Source: Yponomeuta sedellus | Taxonomy: Eukaryota > Arthropoda > Insecta > Lepidoptera > Yponomeutidae | DNA: 64,000 nucleotides | Reading direction: 5' to 3' | Assembly (NCBI GenBank): GCA_934045075.1 | Contig: OW203721.1 | Span: 17,839,214-17,903,213, forward strand | In this document: positions 46,637 through 56,390 of the stretch, piece by piece | Numbering within the stretch: the stretch's first letter is position 1 | Layout: each line of letters starts with the position of its first letter | The notes under the pieces: generated by a model | Database searches by the model: none | What the model saw: only the letters and a program-made list of their open reading frames with translations | Told to the model about the DNA's origin: nothing | Made by a program: the position numbers and the translations under genes

Positions 46637-47119
46637 TGTTACGGGCTAGGGTTCTGGATTTAGATGTAAAACGCCAATGACAACTTCTTAGGATTTATTC
46701 ACGCAGGGTCTGGTCTGCAGGTCTTCACGACACGAAGTCCACACGTAGATTCCAATCGCAGGTTCAATCGAAGTCCAATAGTATCGCTGAGGTCGTAGGT
46801 TATCGCTCGTATCGCAGGTATGTTCGCTCGAAGTTCACTCTTCGCTATTCCAAACGGAACTGACAGCGCGCCGCGGCGACCCCTATTTATATCCGCCGGC
46901 AAGGGTTCTAGAACATTCAAGTACGTACCTACGCTCGGTGCACGCGGCAACGACTCTAGAACAAAGTCCTTGTCAAAGAGATTTGAACCTTATACTAGTG
47001 GACATACGAGTCACTATTGCTTGCAGCGTTTTATTGTTTACTAAAACGCAGCATGCGGCGACTATTCGATAGGCTTCCAGAAGGCTCTATTCTAGATGGT
47101 TCGGGATAGGACCGCGACA
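46637..47119 (-). repeat. 3' LTR of the Gypsy element
   Basis: In the element's sense it starts TGTCGCGGTCCTATCCCGAA and ends CCCGTAACA. It differs from the 5' LTR near 46881 (C against G) and 46970 (T against G). TATTTATA near 46884-46891 could be a promoter element. Confidence 0.95.
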
Positions 47120-47132
47120 CTGCTCCCCTCTT
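47120..47132 (-). promoter_or_regulatory. Polypurine tract
   Basis: AAGAGGGGAGCAG on the - strand, directly before the 3' LTR and overlapping the pol stop codon. Expected primer for plus-strand DNA synthesis. Confidence 0.75.
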
Positions 47133-50100
47133 AGAGATGCTCGTCCCGAGCATCTTCATTACTGCCGTGATAAGAAGCTAAGCGGTCGATGTGAACCACT
47201 TTTTGTGCACCTCTTGGCTGCCGTTGAATTCGGTACGTCACGTCATTTAACCGAGTTACCACTTTGTACGGTCCCTCCCATCTTGTCTGCAATTTCGGAG
47301 ATTTTCCTTTTCGTCGAGTTACATTGTGAAGCCAGACTAGTGCTCCTTCTTCGAAGCCGCTTGTATTTGCTCGGCGGTCATACCTAGTCTTCATCTTTTC
47401 ACTCGACTCCAATCCGTTTTCCCGTACTATGGCATGAATCTCTCGCATTTTCTCACGTAACTCGGAAATGTAGTCATGTAGAGAACGTGAGTCGTCAGGA
47501 GGGCCTCCAGTCAGCAGATCTACTGGTATTCTCAGTTCTCGGCCAAAATTTACACGCGCCGGGGTTACCTTCGTGCTTTCATGTTCTGCCGTTCGGTAGG
47601 CCAGAAGAAATGGCGGTATGTATTTGTCCCAGTCTCTCTGGTGCCTGTCAACGACTTTTGCTAAATGTCTCTCAAGTGTTTGGTTAAATCTTTCTACCAT
47701 GCCATCAGATTGAGGATGATATGGGGTGGTCCTAGTCTTATGCATTCCCAATATTTTACAGAGTTCTTGAAAAACTTGAGACTCAAAGTTCCTGCCTTGG
47801 TCGGAGTGTATTTCCAAGGGCACACCAAACCGGCAAACTACTTCCTCAAACAACTTGGAGGCAACAGTCGTGGCTTCTTGATTGGGTATGGCGAATACCT
47901 CTGGCCATTTAGTGAAGTAATCCATAACTACCATGAAATACTTATTTCCTGATTCCGTTACTGGGAACGGTCCAGCCACATCAACTGCAATGCGTTCCCA
48001 TGGCGCACCAACGTTATAAAGTTGCAGATTTCCTCGGCTTCTAGTTGGTGGGCCTTTCACCGCGGCGCAAGTAGCACACTTGCGGCACCAATCTTGCACA
48101 TCTTCTCGACAATGGAGCCAGTAAAACCTTTCTCGAATCTTTGTTAAAGTCCTTTTTACGCCCAAATGTCCACCTGACACGCCGTCATGTACTTCACGAA
48201 GGACATCTTGTACCTTATCTCTTGGGACAACTATCTGAAGATGGAACTCTCTGCCGTTAGGTTTCTCCCATTTTCGGTAAAGTATTCCGTTCCGAAGAAT
48301 AAAACTGTCCCATTGAGCCCAGTATGCCTTGGTGACAGCACTAGTAGGAGCGACTTCGCACCATCTTGGCTTGTCCTCGCCTCGTTTCTTCCATGCGACA
48401 ATGAGCCGTGCATCTTCGTCATCTTCCTGTGCTTCTTTCATCGCCTCATCTTCCCAAGATCTCGATGGACTCATTCTTGTCAATCTCAATGGCAGTTCCT
48501 TTGTCTCTTGTTTGGCACAGTGCTTGCAGTCTTCCGGACACGGCCTTCTTGACAGTGCGTCAGCATTTCCATGCGCCTTTCCGCTGCGGTGTTCAATAAT
48601 AAAGTCGTACTCCTGCAGTTGTTCGATCCATCGAGCAACTTGCCCCTCTGGATTTTTAAATTGTAACAGCCACTTCAGGGCGGCGTGGTCAGTGCGAAGC
48701 GTAAACCGCACGCCGAGGAGATATTTGCTGAAGTGCTGTACTGTCTTTACCACAGCCAAGAGCTCCCTTCTTGTCACACAATAGTTCCTTTCAGGTTTCG
48801 ATAGCGATTTACTGAAATATGCCATCACAACCTCTCTGTCGCCCTGTTTCTGCGATAACACTCCTCCGATCGCTGTGTTACTGGCGTCAGTGTCAACAAT
48901 GAATTGGCCGTTAGGCTGTGGAAATCCTAAGATTGGGGTCTCGCAAAGACATTTTCTTAATTTTTGAAATGAACTCTCACATGTGTCATCCCAATGAAAT
49001 GACTGCTTGTCTTCAGTCAGTCTGTGTAAAGGCTTGGCAATTTCAGAGAACCCCTTAACAAACCGTCTATAATATGAGCATAGCCCTAAAAATGCTCGCA
49101 CTTCAGTCTTGTCTTTGGGAGTAGGCCATTTTTGCACTGCTTCGATTTTGGCTGGATCGGTCTGTATGCCTTCGCTGGTTATCACATGGCCGAGATAGCT
49201 AACCTTGTTCTTAAATAAACTGCATTTCTTCGGGTTTAACTTTAAGTTTGCTCCCATTATCTTCTTAAAAACTTGTTCTAGATTTTGTAAGTGGTCCTCA
49301 AAATCTGTACCCATGATTATGACGTCATCCAAGTAGACAAGGCAGGCTTCCCCAACTAATCCGGCCAGTACGCACTCCATAAGTCGTTCGAATGTAGCTG
49401 GCGCGTTGCACAATCCAAAAGGCATCACGTTAAATTGCCATAAACCTTTGCCAGTTGAAAAGGCTGTCTTCTCTTTATCCTTCGGATCGATTTCCACTTG
49501 CCAATAGCCCGATTTCAGATCTAATGTCGAGAACCATTTCATACCACTCAATGTGTCCAGGGTATCGTCTATTCGTGGCAGTGGATAACTATCCTTCTTG
49601 GTCACATCGTTAAGCCGTCGGTAGTCTACACAGAACCTTGTGCTACCATCTTTCTTCTTTACCAACACAACGGGAGAACACCATGGGCTAGCAGAAGGTT
49701 CTATAATCTTGTTTCTCTTCAAGTCTTCCAACATGTCTTGTACTTCCTTTTCTTTAGCAATCGGTATGCGCCTTGCTCGCTGACGAATAGGTCGCTCCTG
49801 TCCGGTGTCGATTTTGTGCTGAACTAACGATGTTCTTCCAGGATGTCCTTCGTCAGAGAAGATATCCCTAAAGCGCAGTAACAACCTCTTAGCTTTCATG
49901 CTTTGCGAATAGCTCAGATTACTCTTAGAATCCTCAAGGAGCTTAGTGACTATAATTTCACTCCTGGTATTCGATGTTTTTGAGCTTGGAGATGATTGGC
50001 AGCTTCTCATCCAAACAGCTTCCTCACACCTTCCAATAACGTCACCTTTGCTAAGGGTAATCTCACGATCGCCTATATTCACAACCCTCACTACAGCGGT

Positions 50101-50727
50101 CTTGCCTCCATAGACGAGAGTTCTTGCTGTCAGCAATTTCTGACTGGCTGCACTGTCTCGTGTATCTTCAATCAGCACACACCTATTCCGCTGATTCTTC
50201 TGACTCGAAGGCAGCTTCACCTTTACTTCAGTTTGTGCTCGTCCAGGTATTACGATTTTCTTCAGGCACGTGACATTTCCATCGGGACCGCCAAGTATGA
50301 AGTTCTCCTCATCACCACATTTAAAGACACCGTTAGTGACATCGATGTGACAGTTGTGTTTCTTCATAAAGTCTAGGCCCAGAATGCAATCATCCATAAT
50401 TTCGGCTACGATTACGTCGTGAATATATGACGCCTCCCCAACCCATATCGTAACCGATCTTTCACCCAGGACGGGTATCTGCTGGCCAGAAGCGGAGAGA
50501 AGTCTGCATAAACTGGTGCCTTTGCGTCTCCCTACAGCTTTCACCAGGTCTGGTCTCACTATTGTTCTAGAGGCTCCTGTATCTAGGGTAATTTTGCACT
50601 CTACTTTGTTCACTGCACCGCGTATTAGTAGACTGTTCCCATTCCATGCTTGTGAGATTCTGGTTACTGGGGCTACCTCCGCTCCAGCCAGTACCCGCCC
50701 CGCAGTCCTGGCTTTTACTCGTTTCCC
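47131..50727 (-). CDS. Gypsy Pol polyprotein: protease, RT, RNase H, integrase
   Basis: About 1160 codons counted from 50613 to the stop at 47131-47133, with the frame open further up to the slippery site at 50721-50727. The frame is -1 relative to gag, so Pol is probably made by frameshift. Domains (numbering from 50613): aspartic protease LDTGAS near 10-15; RT from about 270 with FSTLDLKSGYWQ and YLDD near 427-430; RNase H with DTDASNTAIGG near 574; integrase zinc finger with H-x-x-x-H and CRKCATC near 800-850; D,D-35-E core in VDVAGPF, HSDQGRNF and GMVERFNQ; a C-terminal LWLHN-like stretch, WEGPYKV and VVHIDRL. All catalytic residues are present, and the frame is unbroken. Confidence 0.96.
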   Translation of the reverse strand, partial: GKRVKARTAGRVLAGAEVAPVTRISQAWNGNSLLIRGAVNKVECKITLDTGASRTIVRPDLVKAVGRRKGTSLCRLLSASGQQIPVLGERSVTIWVGEASYIHDVIVAEIMDDCILGLDFMKKHNCHIDVTNGVFKCGDEENFILGGPDGNVTCLKKIVIPGRAQTEVKVKLPSSQKNQRNRCVLIEDTRDSAASQKLLTARTLVYGGKTAVVRVVNIGDREITLSKGDVIGRCEEAVWMRSCQSSPSSKTSNTRSEIIVTKLLEDSKSNLSYSQSMKAKRLLLRFRDIFSDEGHPGRTSLVQHKIDTGQERPIRQRARRIPIAKEKEVQDMLEDLKRNKIIEPSASPWCSPVVLVKKKDGSTRFCVDYRRLNDVTKKDSYPLPRIDDTLDTLSGMKWFSTLDLKSGYWQVEIDPKDKEKTAFSTGKGLWQFNVMPFGLCNAPATFERLMECVLAGLVGEACLVYLDDVIIMGTDFEDHLQNLEQVFKKIMGANLKLNPKKCSLFKNKVSYLGHVITSEGIQTDPAKIEAVQKWPTPKDKTEVRAFLGLCSYYRRFVKGFSEIAKPLHRLTEDKQSFHWDDTCESSFQKLRKCLCETPILGFPQPNGQFIVDTDASNTAIGGVLSQKQGDREVVMAYFSKSLSKPERNYCVTRRELLAVVKTVQHFSKYLLGVRFTLRTDHAALKWLLQFKNPEGQVARWIEQLQEYDFIIEHRSGKAHGNADALSRRPCPEDCKHCAKQETKELPLRLTRMSPSRSWEDEAMKEAQEDDEDARLIVAWKKRGEDKPRWCEVAPTSAVTKAYWAQWDSFILRNGILYRKWEKPNGREFHLQIVVPRDKVQDVLREVHDGVSGGHLGVKRTLTKIRERFYWLHCREDVQDWCRKCATCAAVKGPPTRSRGNLQLYNVGAPWERIAVDVAGPFPVTESGNKYFMVVMDYFTKWPEVFAIPNQEATTVASKLFEEVVCRFGVPLEIHSDQGRNFESQVFQELCKILGMHKTRTTPYHPQSDGMVERFNQTLERHLAKVVDRHQRDWDKYIPPFLLAYRTAEHESTKVTPARVNFGRELRIPVDLLTGGPPDDSRSLHDYISELREKMREIHAIVRENGLESSEKMKTRYDRRANTSGFEEGALVWLHNVTRRKGKSPKLQTRWEGPYKVVTRLNDVTYRIQRQPRGAQKVVHIDRLASYHGSNEDARDEHL
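50715..50727 (-). promoter_or_regulatory. Gag-Pol -1 frameshift site
   Basis: GGGAAAC at 50721-50727, read as G GGA AAC in the gag frame, fits the X XXY YYZ slippery rule. The gag stop TAA is at 50715-50717, one codon beyond the heptamer. Pol is open in the -1 frame from here. Confidence 0.75.
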
Positions 50728-52274
50728 TGATTCACGGTGGAGGGCGCAGCGTCATGCTTCTTTACGAATTCTTCAAAACGCTGCTCCATATTTTTGAGAC
50801 GCGCATCCAGTCTGTCATCTGTTTTGGTTGCTTGCCTCTCCTTCTTAGGACACGTGAACTGCAGATGCCCTCTTTCCCCACACTTGTAACACATGGGCCC
50901 GGAGTTCTTCTTTGGCGAGGTCTTGATCTCTTTAACCTCCTCCGTAACTTCTCGAAGTTTATAACCTTGCCGGATATCTTGACGCACAGCTTCTACTTCC
51001 AGGGCATGTGCCAGAGCTTCTTTTAATGAAGAATGGTGGCGAAGCTTTACTGCAGCCCTAATTTCAAGATCCTTGATTCCGTCGACGAAAGCTTGCAAAA
51101 TATTCGTGTCCACCATCTTACTATCAGCAGAAGGGTACGCCTTTCGAACCAGCTTCTCAATTTCCAACGCCCATTGTTGAAGTCCTTCACCCAGGCGCTG
51201 AGTCCGGTCGCGTAGCTGAGCACGAAAAACGTGTTCCAGGTGTCGTTCCCCATATCTAGCCTCAAGTGCCTCCAGCAGGTCTTTGAACTCGCTGCCTGAG
51301 GTGGGCAGTGCCTCCAGGACAGATAAAGCCGAACCTCTGAGCGCGACGGTGAGGGCTGTCAGGCTCTGTTCGTCCGTCCACCCGTTTGAAGCAGCGACAG
51401 TCTGGAACTGCTGGCGGTAGGCGACCCAAGACGTAGTACCATCGTACGGAGGCACCTTCACTTTAGGCCCCTGGCTTATGCTGACAACTCCGCTCGATGT
51501 AACTCCAGCAGCTTTTATACGCCGAACTTCCTGCTCTAGTCCAGTGAGGCCGGTTTTCACATTTTTTAGGTCATCCTCTAATTCGGAAACCCGTTCGTTT
51601 ACTACCTCTACATCTTCATGTAGCTTAGCAACCGTATCACTGAACTTTGTAACGGCAGAAAGGATCACCTGTTGATCTGCCTTCTGTTCTTCTCGCAGGC
51701 CTCTTTGTTCTTCTTGCAGGGACTGCATCTGCTTGCTCTGTTCTTCTCGCAGGCCTCTCTGTTTTTCTTGCAGGCACTGCATCTGCTTGCTCTGTTGTTC
51801 TTGCAGGCACTGCATCTGCTTGCTCTGTTCTTCTCGCATGCCCTTCAACATTGCCATCAGGCACGACATATCCAAAACCTCCATTGTACGTGACGGAGGT
51901 TTAACGTCTTCGGTGGGCGTGGCCTGGTGGGCGTGGCTACGAGGTGGAGCCTGTTGGTCGGTTGGTGAAACCTGGTGGTCAAGGCCGGTGGGCGGAGCCT
52001 GGTGCGAGGGGACGGTGGGCGTGGCCTGGTGGGCGTGGCCAGTGGGCGGAGCCGCTGGGCAGGTATGCTGTGTCTCCTCTACGGGCGTGGCCTGGTGGGC
52101 GGGGCCAGGGGGCGTGGCTTGGTCGGTGGGCGTGGCCTGGTGGGCGGGGCCAGTGGGCGTATCCCTATGGCCAGTGGGCGTGGCCTGAGGGGCAGTGGGC
52201 GTGGTCTCCGCAGCACCTCTGGACCTGGTCCTCACTCCAGAAGTATCCTCTCTCGGAGTCAGTGGCATCTCCAA
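50715..52274 (-). CDS. Gypsy Gag protein
   Basis: 519 codons, starting 22 nt inside the 5' LTR border. Residues 1 to about 125 are low-complexity with repeated TP-x-GHAHQATP-like units. About 140-230 is a coiled coil with repeated QSKQMQ-LQE and RGLREEQ units. A capsid-like helical part follows (VPPYDGTTSWVAYRQQF onward). Near 462-475 is one zinc knuckle CYKCGERGHLQFTC (CX2CX4HX4C). It ends VNQGNE at TAA. Gag builds the particle and binds the RNA. The tandem N-terminal units are unusual for Gypsy Gags. Confidence 0.92.
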   Translation of the reverse strand: MEMPLTPREDTSGVRTRSRGAAETTPTAPQATPTGHRDTPTGPAHQATPTDQATPPGPAHQATPVEETQHTCPAAPPTGHAHQATPTVPSHQAPPTGLDHQVSPTDQQAPPRSHAHQATPTEDVKPPSRTMEVLDMSCLMAMLKGMREEQSKQMQCLQEQQSKQMQCLQEKQRGLREEQSKQMQSLQEEQRGLREEQKADQQVILSAVTKFSDTVAKLHEDVEVVNERVSELEDDLKNVKTGLTGLEQEVRRIKAAGVTSSGVVSISQGPKVKVPPYDGTTSWVAYRQQFQTVAASNGWTDEQSLTALTVALRGSALSVLEALPTSGSEFKDLLEALEARYGERHLEHVFRAQLRDRTQRLGEGLQQWALEIEKLVRKAYPSADSKMVDTNILQAFVDGIKDLEIRAAVKLRHHSSLKEALAHALEVEAVRQDIRQGYKLREVTEEVKEIKTSPKKNSGPMCYKCGERGHLQFTCPKKERQATKTDDRLDARLKNMEQRFEEFVKKHDAAPSTVNQGNE

Positions 52275-52276
52275 AT

Positions 52277-52293
52277 CCCCAATTCTGACACCA
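52277..52293 (-). promoter_or_regulatory. Primer binding site (tRNA-Leu-like)
   Basis: TGGTGTCAGAATTGGGG on the - strand, two bases after the 5' LTR. The first ten bases match the complement of the usual tRNA-Leu 3' end. Confidence 0.7.
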
Positions 52294-52295
52294 AA

Positions 52296-52778
52296 TGTTA
52301 CGGGCTAGGGTTCTGGATTTAGATGTAAAACGCCAATGACAACTTCTTAGGATTTATTCACGCAGGGTCTGGTCTGCAGGTCTTCACGACACGAAGTCCA
52401 CACGTAGATTCCAATCGCAGGTTCAATCGAAGTCCAATAGTATCGCTGAGGTCGTAGGTTATCGCTCGTATCGCAGGTATGTTCGCTCGAAGTTCACTCT
52501 TCGCTATTCCAAACGGAACTGACAGCGCGCCGCGGCGACCGCTATTTATATCCGCCGGCAAGGGTTCTAGAACATTCAAGTACGTACCTACGCTCGGTGC
52601 ACGCGGCAACGACTCTAGAACAAAGTCCTGGTCAAAGAGATTTGAACCTTATACTAGTGGACATACGAGTCACTATTGCTTGCAGCGTTTTATTGTTTAC
52701 TAAAACGCAGCATGCGGCGACTATTCGATAGGCTTCCAGAAGGCTCTATTCTAGATGGTTCGGGATAGGACCGCGACA
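52296..52778 (-). repeat. 5' LTR of the Gypsy element
   Basis: 483 bp, TG...CA ends in the sense direction. The same TATTTATA as in the other LTR would drive transcription toward gag. Confidence 0.95.
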
Positions 52779-52782
52779 ATAT

Positions 52783-52925
52783 CCTCAGTTCTTCTGTCTA
52801 CCCCTACCTGCTATCCCCCTGGGAGGGTCTCTGGGAGGCTGCTGAGTGGGAGGAATATACTTGTTCCGAACAGGGGAATGGCTGGTAGGGGTAAATAGAG
52901 GGACTGATACTCATCGTATGACCTA
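52783..52925 (+). repeat. Repeat L, copy 3, second half
   Basis: CCTCAGTTCTTCTGTCTACC, GGGAGGGTCTCTGGGAGGC, TTGTTCCGAACAGGGGAATG. It continues the half at 46185-46236 after the Gypsy and repeat J insertions. Confidence 0.65.
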
Positions 52926-53006
52926 CAGGACCGGATATTGCGAAATGCTGAACGTACGAAAAAAATGTGTTAACTTTGAATGTGCTTGTAAAGAAGTCAT
53001 GGTTTT

Positions 53007-53048
53007 TGTATTCGATATCAACCCTTGTGTGTCCCCACTGCTGGGGCT
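53007..53048 (-). repeat. 5S-derived SINE, copy I (3' end only)
   Basis: The inverse of CAGTGGGGACACACAAGGGT plus TTGATATCGAA. Confidence 0.55.
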
Positions 53049-53214
53049 ATTTAATATTTGTTAAATTATGTATTTTATTATTTACTTGACTGTATTAAGG
53101 GCCAATAACGACATCAGTTGGAGCACGAGACCTTAGAAGTCCCCGTGCTTCATCCAGGTGGAGAACTTTGGTGAAGCACGGGTCCGGACTCAAAAAAACC
53201 CTACTTAGGCTAAA

Positions 53215-53271
53215 CAGGGCTATGTCCAGCAGTGGACTACATAATATAGCCAGAAGAAGAAGAAGAAGAAG
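53215..53271 (+). repeat. LINE 3' tail with GAA repeat
   Basis: GGGCTATGTCCAGCAGTGGA, CTACATAATATAGCC, then (GAA)n. Same family as 27183. Confidence 0.6.
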
Positions 53272-53502
53272 GTTTTTTAAAATTTCATTCTGATGTTAAA
53301 CCTAACTGCGTTACATCGGATTAAAGTATGAAATTGCCGTTTTATTGCAATAGGTTCTTTGAATTGACATAGAATCTTCATGGTTTGAGGTTTTCGAATG
53401 AAACTTTTTTCAAATGGTTTCTATGATGTTCTTTTTTTAAAAAATGTGAAACATTTGAATATCGACTTTCAATTATTATTGTTATTCAATTACGACAAGA
53501 AA

Positions 53503-53615
53503 GATGGATACTGCGAAAATTCGAGTGATTTTTGAATACGAGTTCCGACGCGGAACTAACGTGGCAGAAACAGCCCGCAATATCAATGCTGCGTTTGGAG
53601 AGGGGTCTACTAATG
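53503..53615 (+). pseudogene. Mariner transposase N-terminus, left arm
   Basis: Opens MDTAKIRVIFEYEFRRGTN and stays open to the breakpoint after FGEGSTN. About 38 codons, then the sequence turns into the inverted copy. Confidence 0.72.
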
Positions 53616-53893
53616 CCGTTAAACCATGCCGCTAATTCCTGGGTAGTTTGACTAGGATCGGCTTCCACTATCTCTCTTAATTCATCGTTATTCACCTGTG
53701 TGGGCGGTCTTCCTCGTGGCTCGTTCTTTAAGTCGAAATTTCCATCACGAAAGCGTTTAAACCAAAATCGCACGGTGCGTTCATTAGTAGACCCCTCTCC
53801 AAACGCAGCATTGATAGTGCGGGCTGTTTCTGCCGCGTTAGTTCCGCGTCGGAACTCGTATTCAAAAATCATTGGATTTTTCGCAGTATCCAT
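53616..53893 (-). pseudogene. Mariner transposase N-terminus, right arm and spacer
   Basis: About 93 codons: first helix-turn-helix, ERTVRFWFKRFRDGNFDLKN, then the GRPPTQVNNDELREIVEAD linker and QTTQELAAWFN, typical of mariner transposases. It breaks at the left-arm junction, so the catalytic DD34D core is missing. Confidence 0.8.
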
Positions 53894-54474
53894 CTTTCTT
53901 GTCTAAATTGAATAACAAAAACAATTGAAAGTCGATATTCAAAACTTCACATTTTTAAAAAAAGAACATCATAGAAACCATTTGAAAAAAGTTTCATTCG
54001 AAAACCTCAAACCATGAAGATTCTATGTCAATTCAAAGAACCTATTGCAATAAAACGGCAATTTCACACTTTAACCCCTATTATTTATGCCAAAAAATTA
54101 ACATCCAATGCTTAATTTTTCTTTTGTTATAGAACCCTATTTCAGGTGTAACTTTTTTAGCTAAAAATTGTAATTACAAATAACGCAGAGAATGCCAAAC
54201 CCGAGAATTAACCTGTAAATCAATTTATTTTTGTGTACCTACCCAAAATAAATAAATCTCTTACGATTTATCAATTTTAATTTTTATTGTTATCAAATAC
54301 ATAGGTAGGGTAATGAATTTCTACGTTCCTTTTAATCTTTTGTTGAAACCAATGTTATCGAATGATCGGGCTTAGTACCATTTTATAAATTGTGGAAAAA
54401 TCGTTACTAATATTTTATTTCTATGGAGTACATACCTACTACATGGGCTCAAAAATGTTCCGGGCACTGAAGCG

Positions 54475-54560
54475 CGCGAGTGGTCTTATCACCCTTAAAT
54501 GTAGTTTGAGTGAATGTGTCACTGGACGCTGTATAAACATCTCATTATTGAAGTAACTGT
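54475..54560 (-). repeat. Dispersed repeat K, fragment
   Basis: The inverse of ATGAGATGTTTATACAGCGT and CCAGTGACA. Partial match to the copies at 14478 and 21550. Confidence 0.45.
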
Positions 54561-56287
54561 TTGTAGCTTTTTCTGTAATCTAGAAAAATCACGTGTTTTC
54601 TATTAGGTATATGAAAACAACGCCACTCAAATCTAAGTTAGACGCAACTTCCCCATTGATTATATAATAATTAATTCTCCTATATCAATTTATAAACTTT
54701 GTTGCCTATGTGAAAAAAGGAACCTTTAACCGGTGTAGGTATACTAAAAGTAATGAAACCATGTATTTACTGAATCTAATATTGTATTATTATACCATTC
54801 AATAACATAATACACTTGAACTTTTAATACACAAGAAACAAATGGGACAAGTTGGAATGACCAAAACAGCAAATCAATAACTTGGGGCTAATTAGGTAGC
54901 AGGCCAGAACCTCGAGTAGGACTTCGGTTCGTATAATGTGTAGAAAACACTTTCAAAACATGGGTTGGATTTTAATAAAAAAAAAACCTCATACAAGCTT
55001 AAATCTGGGTGGTTTGAAAACCGCAGTTATGAAATTAATTAGTAATTAAAATGGCTTCTGTTTAAACTAATACCTCTACGTAGAGACGTAAAATAAAATA
55101 CCATTATGTTTAGAAACCCTTTTTTAAATTGAGAAAATATGTTCCGAAAAATTCGTGTACAATATACCGCACCGCTTCCGTCTATCAGAACAATGACCCG
55201 CGGACACGTGGCACGCAAATCTATTAATGGATTCCAATTCTCATAGATTCCAATATTTTAGGCAAAAATCTTTATTAAAAAAAACTAGCGCGTTAGATAG
55301 CTATGATTAATTAAGGCACATTACTTTTGCTATCGCTCCTCAACCACCTAAATTCATGGTGTAGAGATATTTTTTGTCGATTTTTTTACCGAGTCTATTG
55401 CAAATTGAGGTGGATCGATACAACACCACTGGACAAAAGGACAAGTTTGTTGCGTTGTGATATTTGAACCGCGGCAATAATAACATCAGAGGCGCCACAA
55501 TTTCTCAATTTCAAGGTGTACAAGCGACAATCGTCATTGATGCAATATTTATAACTTTCTAATTGAGTAATTTGGTTCGTGTCACAGCTTTTATCGCTCT
55601 GGCTTTACAACCAACAAAATTATATAAAATGCATGTCATGTGTCCATTACAAAATCCGACTACGCAGGGGTTATGATTAGCAGACGCAAGACTGAATCAC
55701 TAAGTTGTAAAAAAGTTAATAGCAAAACAACAAAATGTACCTAACGCTTTAGAACGTCGATGATCTTCGCACACATATGGTATCATACAACACTTAAAAT
55801 CATGAAACTGTAATCTTAATTACCTACTATGCAAAAAGGAATACAGTCCTAGTCGAGGCTGGAAAATATGGTTAAAAACATGAGTCAAGTCCGCCAGCCG
55901 GCAGCAAGACTTGATTGAAGGGCAACACCAAGGGTACGGCCAGGCGCCTACTGGCAAAAGGCCGGCAAACGGCCCAGCCTGGTAATGACAGCATAGAGCT
56001 CGCTAAGGCAATATCATTATCATTATCGACCTGCCGGCTGGTCGAACCACAAAGACAAATAAACAATCAAAAACCATTCAACAGCTTTACATACTTTTCG
56101 CTCTGCTAAAAAACAAATCATACCACCATCAACTTTCACGCAACTTGTCCACGAAGTTAAGTTACAATCAAAAAGTTTAAAGAAGAAAATAACAAATGGT
56201 TAGTCGTGTTCTGTACAACATCAGACGTAATAAAGTTTAGGGCTATGTCCGTGGCATATTCGTCTAGAGCTGGAGGCGTCGGAGGAT
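54561..56287. other. 3' flank of gene 3, no gene recognised
   Basis: AT-rich, except for a GC-rich patch 55890-56045 with inverted GCCAGCCGGCAG and CTGCCGGCTGG at its ends, probably a repeat. Gene 3's 3' UTR should start at 56287 and run down, but I see no clear polyadenylation signal close by. Confidence 0.35.
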
Positions 56288-56390
56288 TCAGTATACCTTT
56301 AGCTGGTTTTTGTCGTCGAAACCGGCGGAGTGGCCGGCATTGCGGACGATGAATGAGTTTCCGTCAAAGTGCATCCTCCTCTCACCGCGC
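56288..56390 (-). CDS. Gene 3, coding exon 8 (terminal)
   Basis: Acceptor TGCGTAG; encodes RGERRMHFDGNSFIVRNAGH and ends AGFDDKNQLKVY at TGA (56288-56290). Confidence 0.7.

Larger units (their letters stand above)
46637..52778 (-). mobile_element. Complete Ty3/Gypsy LTR retrotransposon
   Basis: 6142 bp on the - strand. Two LTRs of 483 bp differ at only two sites that I could find. A 4-bp ATAT duplication flanks it (46633-46636 and 52779-52782). Order in the sense direction: 5' LTR (52778-52296), PBS, gag, pol (protease, RT, RNase H, integrase), polypurine tract, 3' LTR (47119-46637). No env. Both reading frames are open throughout, so the copy is young and could be active. Confidence 0.96.
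53321..54074. mobile_element. Fold-back mariner element (two 5' halves head to head)
   Basis: Left arm 53321-53615 and right arm 53782-54074 are near-exact inverse copies of the same mariner 5' end (terminal TTAAAGT-TGAAATTGCC, leader, start of transposase). The 166-bp spacer belongs to the right-hand copy. Both arms carry the transposase start in opposite directions. No TA duplication is evident on the left. Cannot be autonomous. Confidence 0.82.

Noticed and set aside
46699..47044. Open frames inside the LTRs (also at 52358-52703)
   Set aside because: They are identical in both LTRs because the LTRs are duplicates; no known LTR protein.
51672..52322. Open frames on the + strand opposite gag
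   Set aside because: They mirror the repeated units of gag on the other strand, with Gly/Trp-rich nonsense products.
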